DNA of 47,900 nucleotides from Verrucomicrobiales bacterium (GTDB taxonomy: Bacteria > Verrucomicrobiota > Verrucomicrobiia > Verrucomicrobiales > DEV007). The notes under the pieces are model-generated. The model made no database searches and was not told the DNA's origin. It saw only the letters and a program-made list of their open reading frames with translations. Positions 1 to 8,626 of the stretch are shown piece by piece. How positions within the stretch are numbered: the stretch's first letter is position 1; the number at the start of each line of letters is the position of its first letter. The position numbers were made by a program, and so were the translations under genes. Location: assembly GCA_028047635.1 (NCBI GenBank), contig JAOFXR010000019.1, positions 1-47,900 on the forward strand. The letters are read 5' to 3'.

Positions 1-3000
1 CGGGTCATCCAGCTTCCCATGACACCGTTGGCGAGCACGCTCGGCTGAAGCGGATTGGACTCCTCATTCCGGTGCGAGGTCGGCTCCTGACGCGAGTTTC
101 TCCAGCCGAATGCCCGCAAGACATCAACGACTGCCTGAATTTTCGGCATCGCGAGGCTGGGGCGGTCGCGCTCATTCGCCAGTGTGGAAAATTCCCAGGC
201 TTTCTGCGGCGAGCCAAAATTCAGAAAGTAATTGGGAGCAAGGCGTCCTTCGAGATCCATCGTCAACAATCCCAGATCCATCTCCTTTCCCGCGATATGC
301 CAGGCATTGTCGACGACCTGTTCCGCAGACATCTTGCGGCGATAGGGAGCTTCAAAAAAGCGATCGGCATCGACGATATTTGAGGGAACGTCCTGCGCCT
401 GTTGCTGATAAACCTTTGAATTCATGATCGTTTTCACCAATTGCTTGAGATCATAGCCACCGCGAATGAACTCATCCGTGAGATGAGCGAGCAACTCAGG
501 ATCGGCGGGCGCGTGTCCTTCCCAGTCATCAACCGGCTCAACGATCCCCGCTCCGATATAACGACGCCACATCCGGTTCACGAGCACTTCAGCAAATCGT
601 CGCGAGAAAGTAACATCCGCCGCAATCCGCTCGCGAGTGTCATTCGGGTCAGTAATCACGCCCTCTGGAATTTCGGAGACAAACTCGTCGAAGGGCCACT
701 CCGCTTTGACCTTCGCGCCAATCGAGAGCGTCACCTCAATCAATGATTCACGACCGCCCTCTTTCACATGATCAAAAAAGGTCGCGGGAACACTACTCGT
801 CTTCGGCACCTGAATCTCTTTTCGCTCCAGCATCGCCGCCATTTGAAAGAGGTCCTCCTGGGTGGTCTCGTGATAAGGCGCATCGTGACAGCGGGCGCAC
901 TTCATATCAACGCCGAGAAAGGCGGTCCCCACGATGTGAGCTTTTGCCGCCATTGGCACGTCATTTTGAGTCGCGATACCGAATCCTGCTGCGCCGCCAC
1001 CCCAGATGCTGCCCCGCATCGTGATCAGCTCGGTCGCAAACCGATCCATCGGCTTGTTATCCCGAAGCGCTTCCAGAATCCAGAAACGGAAAGGCCCCGT
1101 GTTGTTCAGCATCGGCTTGAGCAGGTTCGGATTTTCCGCGAGAACATCCTGCCAGTAGCCCACCTGATTATCCGCCCATCGCGCATCAGCAAGCAGCCGG
1201 GCTATCATCTTCTCGCGCTTATCAGGAGACGAGTCGGCCTCGAAAGCACGAATCGCTTTCACTGGCGGAGAGACTCCGACCGTATCGATCCAGACTCTTC
1301 GCAAAAAAGTCAGGTCATCCACTACCGCAGTCTGATCAGCGATTTTGAGAGCGGCATTTTCAATCTTACCGTCCTCGTCTTTGACCCACTTGGTGAGAAT
1401 CGCGACTTCTTCAGCTGAAAGCCCATCGCCTTTCGGAGGCATCTTATCATCTCCTGCTTCAGGCCCGACCACTTCGATCAGAAAACTCTCATGAGGATCA
1501 CCCGGAACCACCGCCGGAATTTCAGATTCACCGCCCGCAAGCAGGCTCTCCTGCTTCTGCAAATTCAGCTCACCTTTTTCCTTTTCGCCATGACAACGAT
1601 AGCAATGCTCCGCGAAAATCGGACGAACCTCCCTATTAAAGAAGGAATCCGGATTGCCTGATTTTTTCCGCGCAGCCTCGAGACGCGCGAGGATAAGACC
1701 ATCGATGCTGCTGCCACTCGACTCTCCGGCGAGATGCTTCGCGGCGAGATCGTGACGCTTCTTCCAGTAGCCAGCCTGTTTGTCAGCGGCACGACGGTTG
1801 TCGCGGTCAAACCGATCGAGCACCTCACCTGTTTCAGCCGCAAAAGAGACCCAGCCGTCATCAGTCAATTTCGGTCCTGAATCCGCCCCCGGAGCAAGAA
1901 GCTGAAAAATCTCATCGCCCTTCGCGATCGCGAGACACGCTTCCCCAAACTCCAAACGTTTTTTCGGCCCTCCGACCATGACATCAAACACCACCGTGTG
2001 AGTCCCACCCGCACTGGTGAACTTCACGATTTTCTCAATGTCATCCATCGCATGAGGCCGCATCCCCGGGCGCGGCACTTCCGGAACCGGCTCAACATGG
2101 TTATGAGCGCCGCCGCCGCGACCCACTTTCGGGAAATCGAGAATCTTCTTACCATCGACAATGAGCCGGGAAACGGTTCGGGACCGGCCGAGAAATTCGT
2201 ATTCGCCCGCTTCCAGTTTAATCTCCGCTACAGCGCGAACCATCACTCCGGTTCCCCAATCCTCGCGTACACCCCAGTCATCAAACTTTCGAGGAATGCG
2301 GACAAAACCCATCGCTTGCTGATCCCACGAAATGAGCGGCTTCCCGGGATTATTAGGGAATTTCACATTGCTCTCAAGCGGGCCGTGCATGTGAAGCTTA
2401 ACGACGCCCGCCTCCGCTTCGGGCAATACCATCGGGGGCTCGACCCGCTCATATCGGGTCATAAACGTTTTCGCCGACACGGTCTTCCGGTAGAGCGCTA
2501 TTTCGTCGAGGCTACCGATAAAAGAGTTGCCGGGTGCCCCTCCTGTTGAAGAACCGATCCAGACTTCATCATTATCAATCACGGGCGGTGCCGTTGTCGC
2601 GCCACCCATATCCCAGGTCCCCTTAATTGGTTTCCCATCTATATAAGCACGAATCGATTCCGGTTTTCCAAACTCGTAGCTCACCGCAACATGATGCCAG
2701 CCGGTATTCACTCCGATTCCCGACACCGTCGTCCAACGATGCCAGTCCCCCGGCGTGCCTTTTTGATCCCGACTGCGAAAGAGAAAATTCACCCCGGCCT
2801 GACCGGCAACCGACTTCAGCCGAAAGGCCCAGTTCTGATTGCTACTGGAAAACCCCTTATTCCCGGTGCGGCCCTTCGAGATGATGGCCGCCTGCCCGTT
2901 AAATTTAGTGGGGTTGATCATCGCCTCCACCGAGATCACATCGCCATTATCAAAATCGAAGCGGGAGTTTTCGCCTTCATCCGAAATCACGACACGCTCA

Positions 3001-3245
3001 CCCGCGTTGAGGCGCAGCGCTTGATTGGTTTTTCCAAACTGCGGATACTCAGGAGCAACCGGCCCCTTATCAGTGATCTCTTTATTTTTGGTTTTCTTCA
3101 CCTTGTGATCTCCGTCACGGGAAAACGACCAGTGAGCGATCGGCTGAGACTGTTGAACCGCTTTTTCAAAAACCGAAGGCTCCGCTGCTCCAGCGAACGA
3201 AAGCAGAAAAATCGCAGAAAGAGAAATAGTGAAGGTCCTTTGCAT
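1..3245 (-). CDS. LamG, cytochrome c and PSD1 (DUF1549/DUF1553) protein, 3' end cut by window edge
   Basis: One uninterrupted reading frame runs from an ATG at 3245 to the left edge: 1081 complete codons and no stop, so the C-terminus is missing. The N-terminus is a Sec signal peptide (MQRTFTISLSAIFLLSFAGA). Residues about 35-260 read as a LamG/concanavalin-like domain (GWHHVAVSYE, FIGSLDEIALY). A planctomycete-type cytochrome c motif CYRCH lies near residue 550, a DUF1549-like region follows with a second haem-type motif CARCH near 785, and a DUF1553-like region begins near 860 (NRMWRRYIGAGIVEP). Proteins of this build are abundant in Verrucomicrobiota and Planctomycetota, are exported, and usually sit beside a DUF1501 gene. 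That partner would be left of this window. Biochemical function is unproven; a role in polysaccharide turnover is usually inferred. Confidence 0.93.
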   Translation of the reverse strand, partial: MQRTFTISLSAIFLLSFAGAAEPSVFEKAVQQSQPIAHWSFSRDGDHKVKKTKNKEITDKGPVAPEYPQFGKTNQALRLNAGERVVISDEGENSRFDFDNGDVISVEAMINPTKFNGQAAIISKGRTGNKGFSSSNQNWAFRLKSVAGQAGVNFLFRSRDQKGTPGDWHRWTTVSGIGVNTGWHHVAVSYEFGKPESIRAYIDGKPIKGTWDMGGATTAPPVIDNDEVWIGSSTGGAPGNSFIGSLDEIALYRKTVSAKTFMTRYERVEPPMVLPEAEAGVVKLHMHGPLESNVKFPNNPGKPLISWDQQAMGFVRIPRKFDDWGVREDWGTGVMVRAVAEIKLEAGEYEFLGRSRTVSRLIVDGKKILDFPKVGRGGGAHNHVEPVPEVPRPGMRPHAMDDIEKIVKFTSAGGTHTVVFDVMVGGPKKRLEFGEACLAIAKGDEIFQLLAPGADSGPKLTDDGWVSFAAETGEVLDRFDRDNRRAADKQAGYWKKRHDLAAKHLAGESSGSSIDGLILARLEAARKKSGNPDSFFNREVRPIFAEHCYRCHGEKEKGELNLQKQESLLAGGESEIPAVVPGDPHESFLIEVVGPEAGDDKMPPKGDGLSAEEVAILTKWVKDEDGKIENAALKIADQTAVVDDLTFLRRVWIDTVGVSPPVKAIRAFEADSSPDKREKMIARLLADARWADNQVGYWQDVLAENPNLLKPMLNNTGPFRFWILEALRDNKPMDRFATELITMRGSIWGGGAAGFGIATQNDVPMAAKAHIVGTAFLGVDMKCARCHDAPYHETTQEDLFQMAAMLERKEIQVPKTSSVPATFFDHVKEGGRESLIEVTLSIGAKVKAEWPFDEFVSEIPEGVITDPNDTRERIAADVTFSRRFAEVLVNRMWRRYIGAGIVEPVDDWEGHAPADPELLAHLTDEFIRGGYDLKQLVKTIMNSKVYQQQAQDVPSNIVDADRFFEAPYRRKMSAEQVVDNAWHIAGKEMDLGLLTMDLEGRLAPNYFLNFGSPQKAWEFSTLANERDRPSLAMPKIQAVVDVLRAFGWRNSRQEPTSHRNEESNPLQPSVLANGVMGSWMT

Positions 3246-3325
3246 AACGCTAAAGGAAGTATCACGGACTATCCCTCATTTGGTCAAGCATGCGGCGGGT
3301 CCGAATCCGCGTAAAAAAAGCGCCT

Positions 3326-4270
3326 TTAAACACCCAGCCAGGTCAGCCCCCACGCAATGACGAGCGGCGAAGTGATCAAGCTGACAAAGGAAGTCGCGAG
3401 GACCACTTTGATCGCCACTTCCGGCTGCCCGCCGAAAAGTCGTGACAGGACAATGGGATAGACCGCCGCCGGCATTGCCGCCTGCACGACGAGGAGACGT
3501 CTCAAATCATCACTGACAGGAGCAAATTTAGCGACGACGAGCATCAAGGCTGCCAGCAACACGATCCGCGTGAAAATACTGGAAAGAGCGACCCGCACGG
3601 CATCGTGGAGAATTTCCCGCGTGAAAAATTTGCTCATCGTCGCTCCGATCATGAAGATGGCCATAGGGATTGCACAACGCCCCAGCATATCAGTAATCGT
3701 CGTGACGATGCCCGGAATATAGTGATGCCCTCCGGTAAAATTCAGACCCAGGGCAACGAGGACCGCGATAAATGGACCATTCACGAGAGACTTCAGTCCC
3801 GCTTTTTTCGTAAGAATCGCCAGCCCCACCGTCCACATCGCTAGTTCAACACCAACGCCGTGCACAAAGACAAGTCCCGCCGGCCCGGGATTATCCGGAA
3901 AGATTTCTACGAGAATCGGCAACGGAAGGTAACCGTAATTTTGAATGCCCGTGCAGATCGTAAAGGTTCGCAAGCCTTCACCCCGTTGAATTCCTGAAAG
4001 CCGGGCGACGACCCACGCCACCGCAAAACCAGTCACAATCAACCCGAAGCCGAGCCCAATCGCCCACCCCGCTGAGCTCAAGGTTTGCAGCGCCGGATTT
4101 CCTGGGATCAGATTGAGAATCAAACAAGGCACGAGCAGATTCAGCCCGAGCTTCATGACGCCGACTTCAGTCTCTTCGTTCAACCAGCCTCGCCGGTTGA
4201 AGAAAAACCCAATCGCGATGACGAGAAAGACCGGCAGCGTTGCCGAAAAAATCGTGAGATAGGAGGGCAT
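3326..4270 (-). CDS. AEC family transporter (auxin efflux carrier type)
   Basis: A 314-residue integral membrane protein made of about ten hydrophobic segments in two halves. It starts MPSYLTIFSATLPVFLVIAIG and shows the family's cytoplasmic-loop pattern (GFFFNRRGWLNE) and a break within the first-half helices (LNLLVPCLILNL). It matches the AEC (Mem_trans) family of secondary carriers, which move organic anions such as malate or other small molecules; the substrate cannot be read from sequence. The ATG at 4270 has an AGGA-type ribosome site just upstream, inside the end of the preceding gene, from which it is separated by 6 bases. The two are therefore probably co-transcribed. Confidence 0.9.
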   Translation of the reverse strand: MPSYLTIFSATLPVFLVIAIGFFFNRRGWLNEETEVGVMKLGLNLLVPCLILNLIPGNPALQTLSSAGWAIGLGFGLIVTGFAVAWVVARLSGIQRGEGLRTFTICTGIQNYGYLPLPILVEIFPDNPGPAGLVFVHGVGVELAMWTVGLAILTKKAGLKSLVNGPFIAVLVALGLNFTGGHHYIPGIVTTITDMLGRCAIPMAIFMIGATMSKFFTREILHDAVRVALSSIFTRIVLLAALMLVVAKFAPVSDDLRRLLVVQAAMPAAVYPIVLSRLFGGQPEVAIKVVLATSFVSLITSPLVIAWGLTWLGV

Positions 4271-4276
4271 TCCTGT

Positions 4277-4714
4277 TTACGACTTTTTGCCCCGTTTTCG
4301 ATCTTCCACGTAGCCACGCAGCATGAGACCGATTCCTCCGGCAACCAGAATGATAAGGAGAAAAAGATGCGTCCCCTTGATCGCGATGACAGGACGAAAA
4401 CGACTCACCACTTCGACGGCGAGAATGACGAGCCCAAGACCGGTTAGAATCCATCCCCATTTCTGACGGGCGTTGAAGAACAGCGCAATGATTCCAATAA
4501 AAAGCGGAACGAGAACAATACCCATCGAAGTCGTTTCCATCATTCCACCCCCTCCGCCGCCACGTCCACGACCGATCGAATTGGAAATGAGACCACCATG
4601 CCCGGTCGTAAATCTAACCGAGTCAAAAAAGAGCCAGACACCAACCACCGTCACTACTGCTCCGATCAAAAATTTGATCTCTCCTCCCGGTTGTCCGCCT
4701 GGTTTTAGTTCCAT
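4277..4714 (-). CDS. Small four-helix membrane protein of unknown function
   Basis: A 145-residue protein with four predicted membrane segments (about residues 14-31, 62-80, 84-103 and 112-130) and a glycine-rich loop (GRGRGGGGGG) between the first two. The ATG at 4714 is preferred because it has a CCGGA-like site upstream. A longer version would need a GTG at 4768 and would add 18 unconvincing residues. The C-terminus is basic (RKRGKKS), so it probably faces the cytoplasm. I recognise no family. It lies immediately upstream of the AEC carrier gene and probably shares its transcript. It is divergent from the hydrolase operon that starts at 4875. Confidence 0.75.
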   Translation of the reverse strand: MELKPGGQPGGEIKFLIGAVVTVVGVWLFFDSVRFTTGHGGLISNSIGRGRGGGGGGMMETTSMGIVLVPLFIGIIALFFNARQKWGWILTGLGLVILAVEVVSRFRPVIAIKGTHLFLLIILVAGGIGLMLRGYVEDRKRGKKS

Positions 4715-4753
4715 GTTCCGGAGTAAAGCGTAATACGAGTGGAGATTCAACCC

Positions 4754-4774
4754 TGTTAGATGCCTCACCTAACA
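4754..4774. promoter_or_regulatory. Imperfect 21-bp dyad, candidate operator
   Basis: Arms TGTTAG and CTAACA match perfectly and an inner TG/CA pair also matches, around a short non-matching centre. The dyad lies between the start of the minus-strand membrane protein (4714) and the first gene of the plus-strand catabolic operon (4875). A possible -35 (TTGGCT, 4810-4815) and -10 (TAATTA, 4832-4837) with a 16-base spacer lie downstream on the plus strand. The half-sites TGTTA/TAACA recur in the 14856 palindrome, though with a very different spacing. Confidence 0.35.
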
Positions 4775-4874
4775 CGGTTAAGTGAACGGTGACGCGAATG
4801 TGGATCGTTTTGGCTTCGTTTCACCGCTGGGTAATTAATATTGGGTTCCTCACAAGTGGTGACGACGAGACGAA

Positions 4875-6482
4875 ATGAAAATCATTCTTATCGGAATTCT
4901 GGCAATTAGCGCCGGAACCTGCATTGCTATCGGAGCGGAGAAACCAGCGGAGTTTTTCAACGAGACTCAGAAAACGACAACGCTCTTTTCCTTTGATGAT
5001 GTCTCGATCCCTTTTACGGAGAATCTAAAACTGGAAATGCGAACTCCGGAAAGGCATTCGGACAATCCCGTCGTGAATCGAGGGCCTGAGGGGTCAGTCG
5101 ATTCCTGGGCTGTTCAATTTTACGGGTCCGTATTGCGCGATCACGAAACGGGCAAATTCAGGATGTGGTATGCCGCGGTTTCGAAAGAGGAACGAAAGGC
5201 AGCAAGCAAAGAGAAAGAAAGTTCGAGGCCATGGCGAGTCGCTTATGCGGAAAGCGATGACGGAGTGAACTGGACAAAACCAAAACTCGGGCTGGTCGAG
5301 GCGCTCGGAAACAAAGACAACAACCTTTGTCTTCTTGAGCCTCATCTCGGTGTCCTCAATTTAAAAGTTCTCGACGAACCCAATGATCCGAATCCCGCTC
5401 ACCGTTTCAAACTGGGAGCCCATGTCTGGACACCGAAGAGCGAGACGCGCCGCAATGGAACCCTCGCCCCGTATGTCAGTGCAGACGGCTATACCTGGAA
5501 GCTTCTCGGCGATGCCGAACCGGTCAAATCAGAACTCCCCGAAGCCGACACCTATATTCCACCGCTGCATTTCGAACCCGTCGGAGGCCTCTACAAATGG
5601 GATGAGCTCTATCACCTCTCGGGGCAAAATGCGATTTCTGCGACGGTCCCCTATCACGGGCGGGTCTCACGAACCTTCATCTCACCTGATTTCAAAAACT
5701 GGAGCCAGGGGAGCGCTATCCAGGCGGTTCGTGCGCATCAGCACGAGTTACTCGGGCCTGGGAAAAGTCGAATCGGAGAACAAACGCACGAAGGAATCAG
5801 TGTCTGGAATCGCGGGAATGTTTTAGTGGGTGTGTCAGGAATCTGGCACGGAACCCCCGAATGGAAAGACCTGACGATTGATCTCGGATTCGTAGTGAGC
5901 AATGACGGGACTTTTTTTCGCGAGCCAATGAAAGAGTGGACCTTTATCCAGCGGGGAGAGGACGGCGCCTGGGATCAGGGCGGGCTCCTCCAAGCGCAGG
6001 GATTTGAGAATGTAGGGGAGAAAACGTATGTCTACTATGGCGGCTGGGATCCCCGCAGTTGGGAGTCATCTCCGCCCCGGGGAGGAGTGGGTATCGTGAC
6101 GGTTCCGCGCGACCGGTTTGCTGACCTCGTAACCAACGAAGTGACGAAAGGCTCCGGTGATTACCAAATGGAAGAAACGGTCTGCAGTTTTATGACCTCC
6201 TCGCTCAATGTGGAGAAAGCAGCTACCCAGTTGTTTATCAACGCAACGGGCCTGGGCAAAAAAGCCAGATTAAGAGTGGAGTTGCTCGATCACCTCATGA
6301 AACCCATTCAGGGATACTCTCGCGAAGACGCAGCGATCGTTGAGAAAAACGGATTTCAAACCCCTCTCGTTTTCGGCGGGAAGCCAAAGGCGGAAGGCTT
6401 GCCGAAACGAGTCAGAATCAAGACCACCTTTGAAGGAGAGAAGAGAACCGGGATCCGCTTCAGTGCTCTCTATCTGCGTTGA
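4875..6482 (+). CDS. Secreted five-bladed beta-propeller glycoside hydrolase-like protein
   Basis: A 535-residue exported protein with a signal peptide (about residues 1-20, MKIILIGILAISAGTCIAIG). The body has repeated propeller-type strands typical of the GH32/GH43/GH130-like superfamily: FRMWYAA, VAYAESDDGVNWTKP, KDNNLCLLEPHLGVLNLKVL, PYVSADGYTWKLLG and VGIVTVPRDRF. A beta-sandwich-like C-terminal portion follows. The blade signature of a 'D-G-x-x-W' strand turn is clear, but I cannot assign a GH family or catalytic acids with confidence. It is the first gene of a tight operon; the next gene starts 19 bases downstream. A second, longer paralogue ends the same operon, so the pair probably processes one extracellular glycan. 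Confidence 0.8.
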   Translation: MKIILIGILAISAGTCIAIGAEKPAEFFNETQKTTTLFSFDDVSIPFTENLKLEMRTPERHSDNPVVNRGPEGSVDSWAVQFYGSVLRDHETGKFRMWYAAVSKEERKAASKEKESSRPWRVAYAESDDGVNWTKPKLGLVEALGNKDNNLCLLEPHLGVLNLKVLDEPNDPNPAHRFKLGAHVWTPKSETRRNGTLAPYVSADGYTWKLLGDAEPVKSELPEADTYIPPLHFEPVGGLYKWDELYHLSGQNAISATVPYHGRVSRTFISPDFKNWSQGSAIQAVRAHQHELLGPGKSRIGEQTHEGISVWNRGNVLVGVSGIWHGTPEWKDLTIDLGFVVSNDGTFFREPMKEWTFIQRGEDGAWDQGGLLQAQGFENVGEKTYVYYGGWDPRSWESSPPRGGVGIVTVPRDRFADLVTNEVTKGSGDYQMEETVCSFMTSSLNVEKAATQLFINATGLGKKARLRVELLDHLMKPIQGYSREDAAIVEKNGFQTPLVFGGKPKAEGLPKRVRIKTTFEGEKRTGIRFSALYLR

Positions 6483-6501
6483 TCGAAACTCGCCTAGTAA
6501 A

Positions 6502-7974
6502 ATGTCAGTTTCAGATAAATCAAAAAGCACCGCTCCGTCTCTTCAGCTCGCTGCCCTCGAATTTAAAATCACTCCAGACGCGGAAACGACGGTCGACGTG
6601 CGCCACGGAGGAAAAGCCACCGAAATTGCGAGCGGACTGAAGACGATGGTGATGATGTTGGAAGACAAAGGAAAAACACTTTGTTTGGTGACGACCCATT
6701 TTGGCCCATCGATTCCTGTGAACGTCAGCAAGTTATTCCGCGAGACGCTGGCAGACGATCTGGATATTCCCGTTTCCAATGTTCTGATTTTCACCTCACA
6801 CAACCACACCAGCGTCGCACTCGCTTCCAATGGGGTCCTTACCTACAACGCCTATGCCACGCCAGCCCCGGAAGCGGAATTACTACCGGTGGGAGAAACC
6901 TTTTTTGCGACCCTTCGAAAATGCGCAAGTCGCCTGCGAGCCATGCTCGTGCCTGTCACCGTTTCGTGGGCCGAAGGATCCGAGGATCGCATCACCTACT
7001 ACCGCAAAGGACGGCGGGAGAATGGAACCACTTACTTGATGCGGGAAGAAGACCGCGAGCAGCTCGGCGATGACTTTCAGGGAGATGTCGATCACCAGGC
7101 ACCAATCATTATTTTCAAGAACGTCGAGGGAGACCCTGTTGCCGGTCTGGTTCAATTCACGGGCCATCCCGTGACGGCGTATCACCCCGAAAACACCGTC
7201 GTCTTCGGCGAGTGGTCGCAAGTCGCTTGTGATATTGTTAGCGGTAAAATCGCGGCTCCGGTTGGGTTTCTCCAGGGCTGCGCCGGGGACGTAAACTCCA
7301 AGGAGATGTTCACTGGCGGTGTCAGTCGCTCCACTGAGTTTGGAGAAATGTTAGGAGAGAGCTATTTAGAAGCGCTCGAAAGCCTCAGGGAATCCGGGCG
7401 AGATGGAATGGACGTCACCCTTAAAACAGTTCGCCTGCCACTGGCTTCTTTGCCTTCACCTGAGTTCCTTAATGGGGAGATGACGGTAATCGATGACTTC
7501 ATGAAGCGGGCCGAAGCAGGCGATGAGAACACCTTGGAATGCGTAGGCCAGAATTTCGCAAAAGGACTCTCTCCCCAATACCGGGCCTGGCTAATCAGCT
7601 TGGTACGCCCGTGGAACTTATGGGCACTGGATCTTCATGAGCGCGAGGCCGTTGATTCGATCGACTACTTTCAGGAAATGGAAATCGCCGTGATCAGAAT
7701 CGGAGATGTCGGAATCGTAGGGTTACCTTGCGAGCCCTTTCAAAATATTGGTCGCCAAATTCGTGAGCAGTCACCGCTGCCACTCACGATCCCCTGCGGA
7801 TACATGAACATCAATCATGGCTACATCGCTGATTCGGAAAACCTCGGAGACAATGAATACATGAGCGCTCACCATCGCTACACCAAATTTCGTGCGCCGC
7901 TCAAGGCTCCCGCCGGAGACGTCCTTGCGACTGAAGGGGTGAAGCGACTGAAAGACTTTTCCCATGAACTCTGA
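6502..7974 (+). CDS. Neutral/alkaline ceramidase-like metal-dependent amidohydrolase, cytoplasmic
   Basis: The protein is 490 residues from the ATG at 6502; a longer frame from 6340 overlaps the preceding gene and is rejected. The N-terminal half resembles the neutral/alkaline ceramidase N-terminal domain: a histidine-rich zinc-ligand segment (FTSHNHTS), a GHP segment (FTGHPVTAYHPE) and a GCAGDVNS motif corresponding to the family's G-x-AGD-x-N segment. No signal peptide is visible, unlike classical secreted ceramidases, so it probably acts inside the cell. Its place in a sugar-catabolic operon argues for an N-acyl or ester bond on a sugar-derived intermediate rather than ceramide (inference). 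Its last 11 bases overlap the next start. Confidence 0.75.
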   Translation: MSVSDKSKSTAPSLQLAALEFKITPDAETTVDVRHGGKATEIASGLKTMVMMLEDKGKTLCLVTTHFGPSIPVNVSKLFRETLADDLDIPVSNVLIFTSHNHTSVALASNGVLTYNAYATPAPEAELLPVGETFFATLRKCASRLRAMLVPVTVSWAEGSEDRITYYRKGRRENGTTYLMREEDREQLGDDFQGDVDHQAPIIIFKNVEGDPVAGLVQFTGHPVTAYHPENTVVFGEWSQVACDIVSGKIAAPVGFLQGCAGDVNSKEMFTGGVSRSTEFGEMLGESYLEALESLRESGRDGMDVTLKTVRLPLASLPSPEFLNGEMTVIDDFMKRAEAGDENTLECVGQNFAKGLSPQYRAWLISLVRPWNLWALDLHEREAVDSIDYFQEMEIAVIRIGDVGIVGLPCEPFQNIGRQIREQSPLPLTIPCGYMNINHGYIADSENLGDNEYMSAHHRYTKFRAPLKAPAGDVLATEGVKRLKDFSHEL

Positions 7975-8623
7975 ACCCTTTTTTGAAACAGGCGCTCACG
8001 CTCAAATTGATCCCGATGTGACCCTTGGGTATCGATATCTCGGATCAACGAACCCGCTTCGCATTGGAGATCATGCCGTGATTCGATCCGGTTCAATTCT
8101 CTACACCGACACAACGATCGGAGATCGATTTCAATGTGGTCATCAGGTTTTGATTCGAGCCGAAGTCAGTATTGGTGATCGTTGTGTCGTTCACCACAAG
8201 TGCACGCTCGAAGGCCGGTTGAAAATTGGACGCGGCGTGAAGATTATGGCGCACGTCTACCTCCCGAGCACGACCGAGATTGGAGACATGGTTTTCATCG
8301 GACCGAATACTACTTTTCTCAACGACCGGTATCCGATGCGAAGAGCAGCGCCGGTAGAAGGGCCAAAAATCGAATCCCATGTCAGTATCGGCGGCGGCGT
8401 CACGGTTTGCCCCGGTGTCAGGATAGGAGAAAACTCGATCATTGGAGCCGGCGCAGTCGTTGCCGCCGACGTACCGCCCAACACGCTGGCCTACGGAGTT
8501 CCCGCCCGCCATTACCCTTTGCCGGAAGATCTATCGAACGGGAATTTGCCAGAGCTCATACTTCCACAAACGGACTTATTCGGAGCCCAAAGCGATGACT
8601 CGTGGAAGGACGAAGACATCTAG
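7964..8623 (+). CDS. Left-handed beta-helix (hexapeptide repeat) acyltransferase
   Basis: A 219-residue protein with many hexapeptide repeats forming a left-handed parallel beta-helix: IGDHAVIRSGSIL, IGDRFQCGHQVLI, IGDRCVVHHKCTL, IGENSIIGAGAVV. The segment VPPNTLAYGVPARHYP is the usual exit from the helix in sugar O- or N-acetyltransferases (WbbJ/DapH/NeuD-like). A histidine pair (VVHHKCTL) could supply the catalytic base. The acceptor is not identifiable. The start overlaps the ceramidase-like gene by 11 bases and the stop is 3 bases before the DapA-like gene, so translation is probably coupled. An acyltransferase next to an amidohydrolase in one operon suggests that acylation and deacylation of a sugar derivative belong to the pathway. 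Confidence 0.85.
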   Translation: MNSEPFFETGAHAQIDPDVTLGYRYLGSTNPLRIGDHAVIRSGSILYTDTTIGDRFQCGHQVLIRAEVSIGDRCVVHHKCTLEGRLKIGRGVKIMAHVYLPSTTEIGDMVFIGPNTTFLNDRYPMRRAAPVEGPKIESHVSIGGGVTVCPGVRIGENSIIGAGAVVAADVPPNTLAYGVPARHYPLPEDLSNGNLPELILPQTDLFGAQSDDSWKDEDI

Positions 8624-8626
8624 AAG

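Noticed and set aside
72..3314. Many plus-strand open frames in the first 3.3 kb
   Set aside because: They are antisense shadows of the long minus-strand PSD1 gene, which is open to the left edge and shows clear domains.
4715..4768. GTG-started longer form of the small membrane protein
   Set aside because: The 18 extra residues overlap the putative operator and have no supporting ribosome site.
6340..6501. N-terminal extension of the ceramidase-like protein
   Set aside because: It lies inside the preceding hydrolase gene, is low in conserved-looking sequence, and a good ATG exists at 6502.
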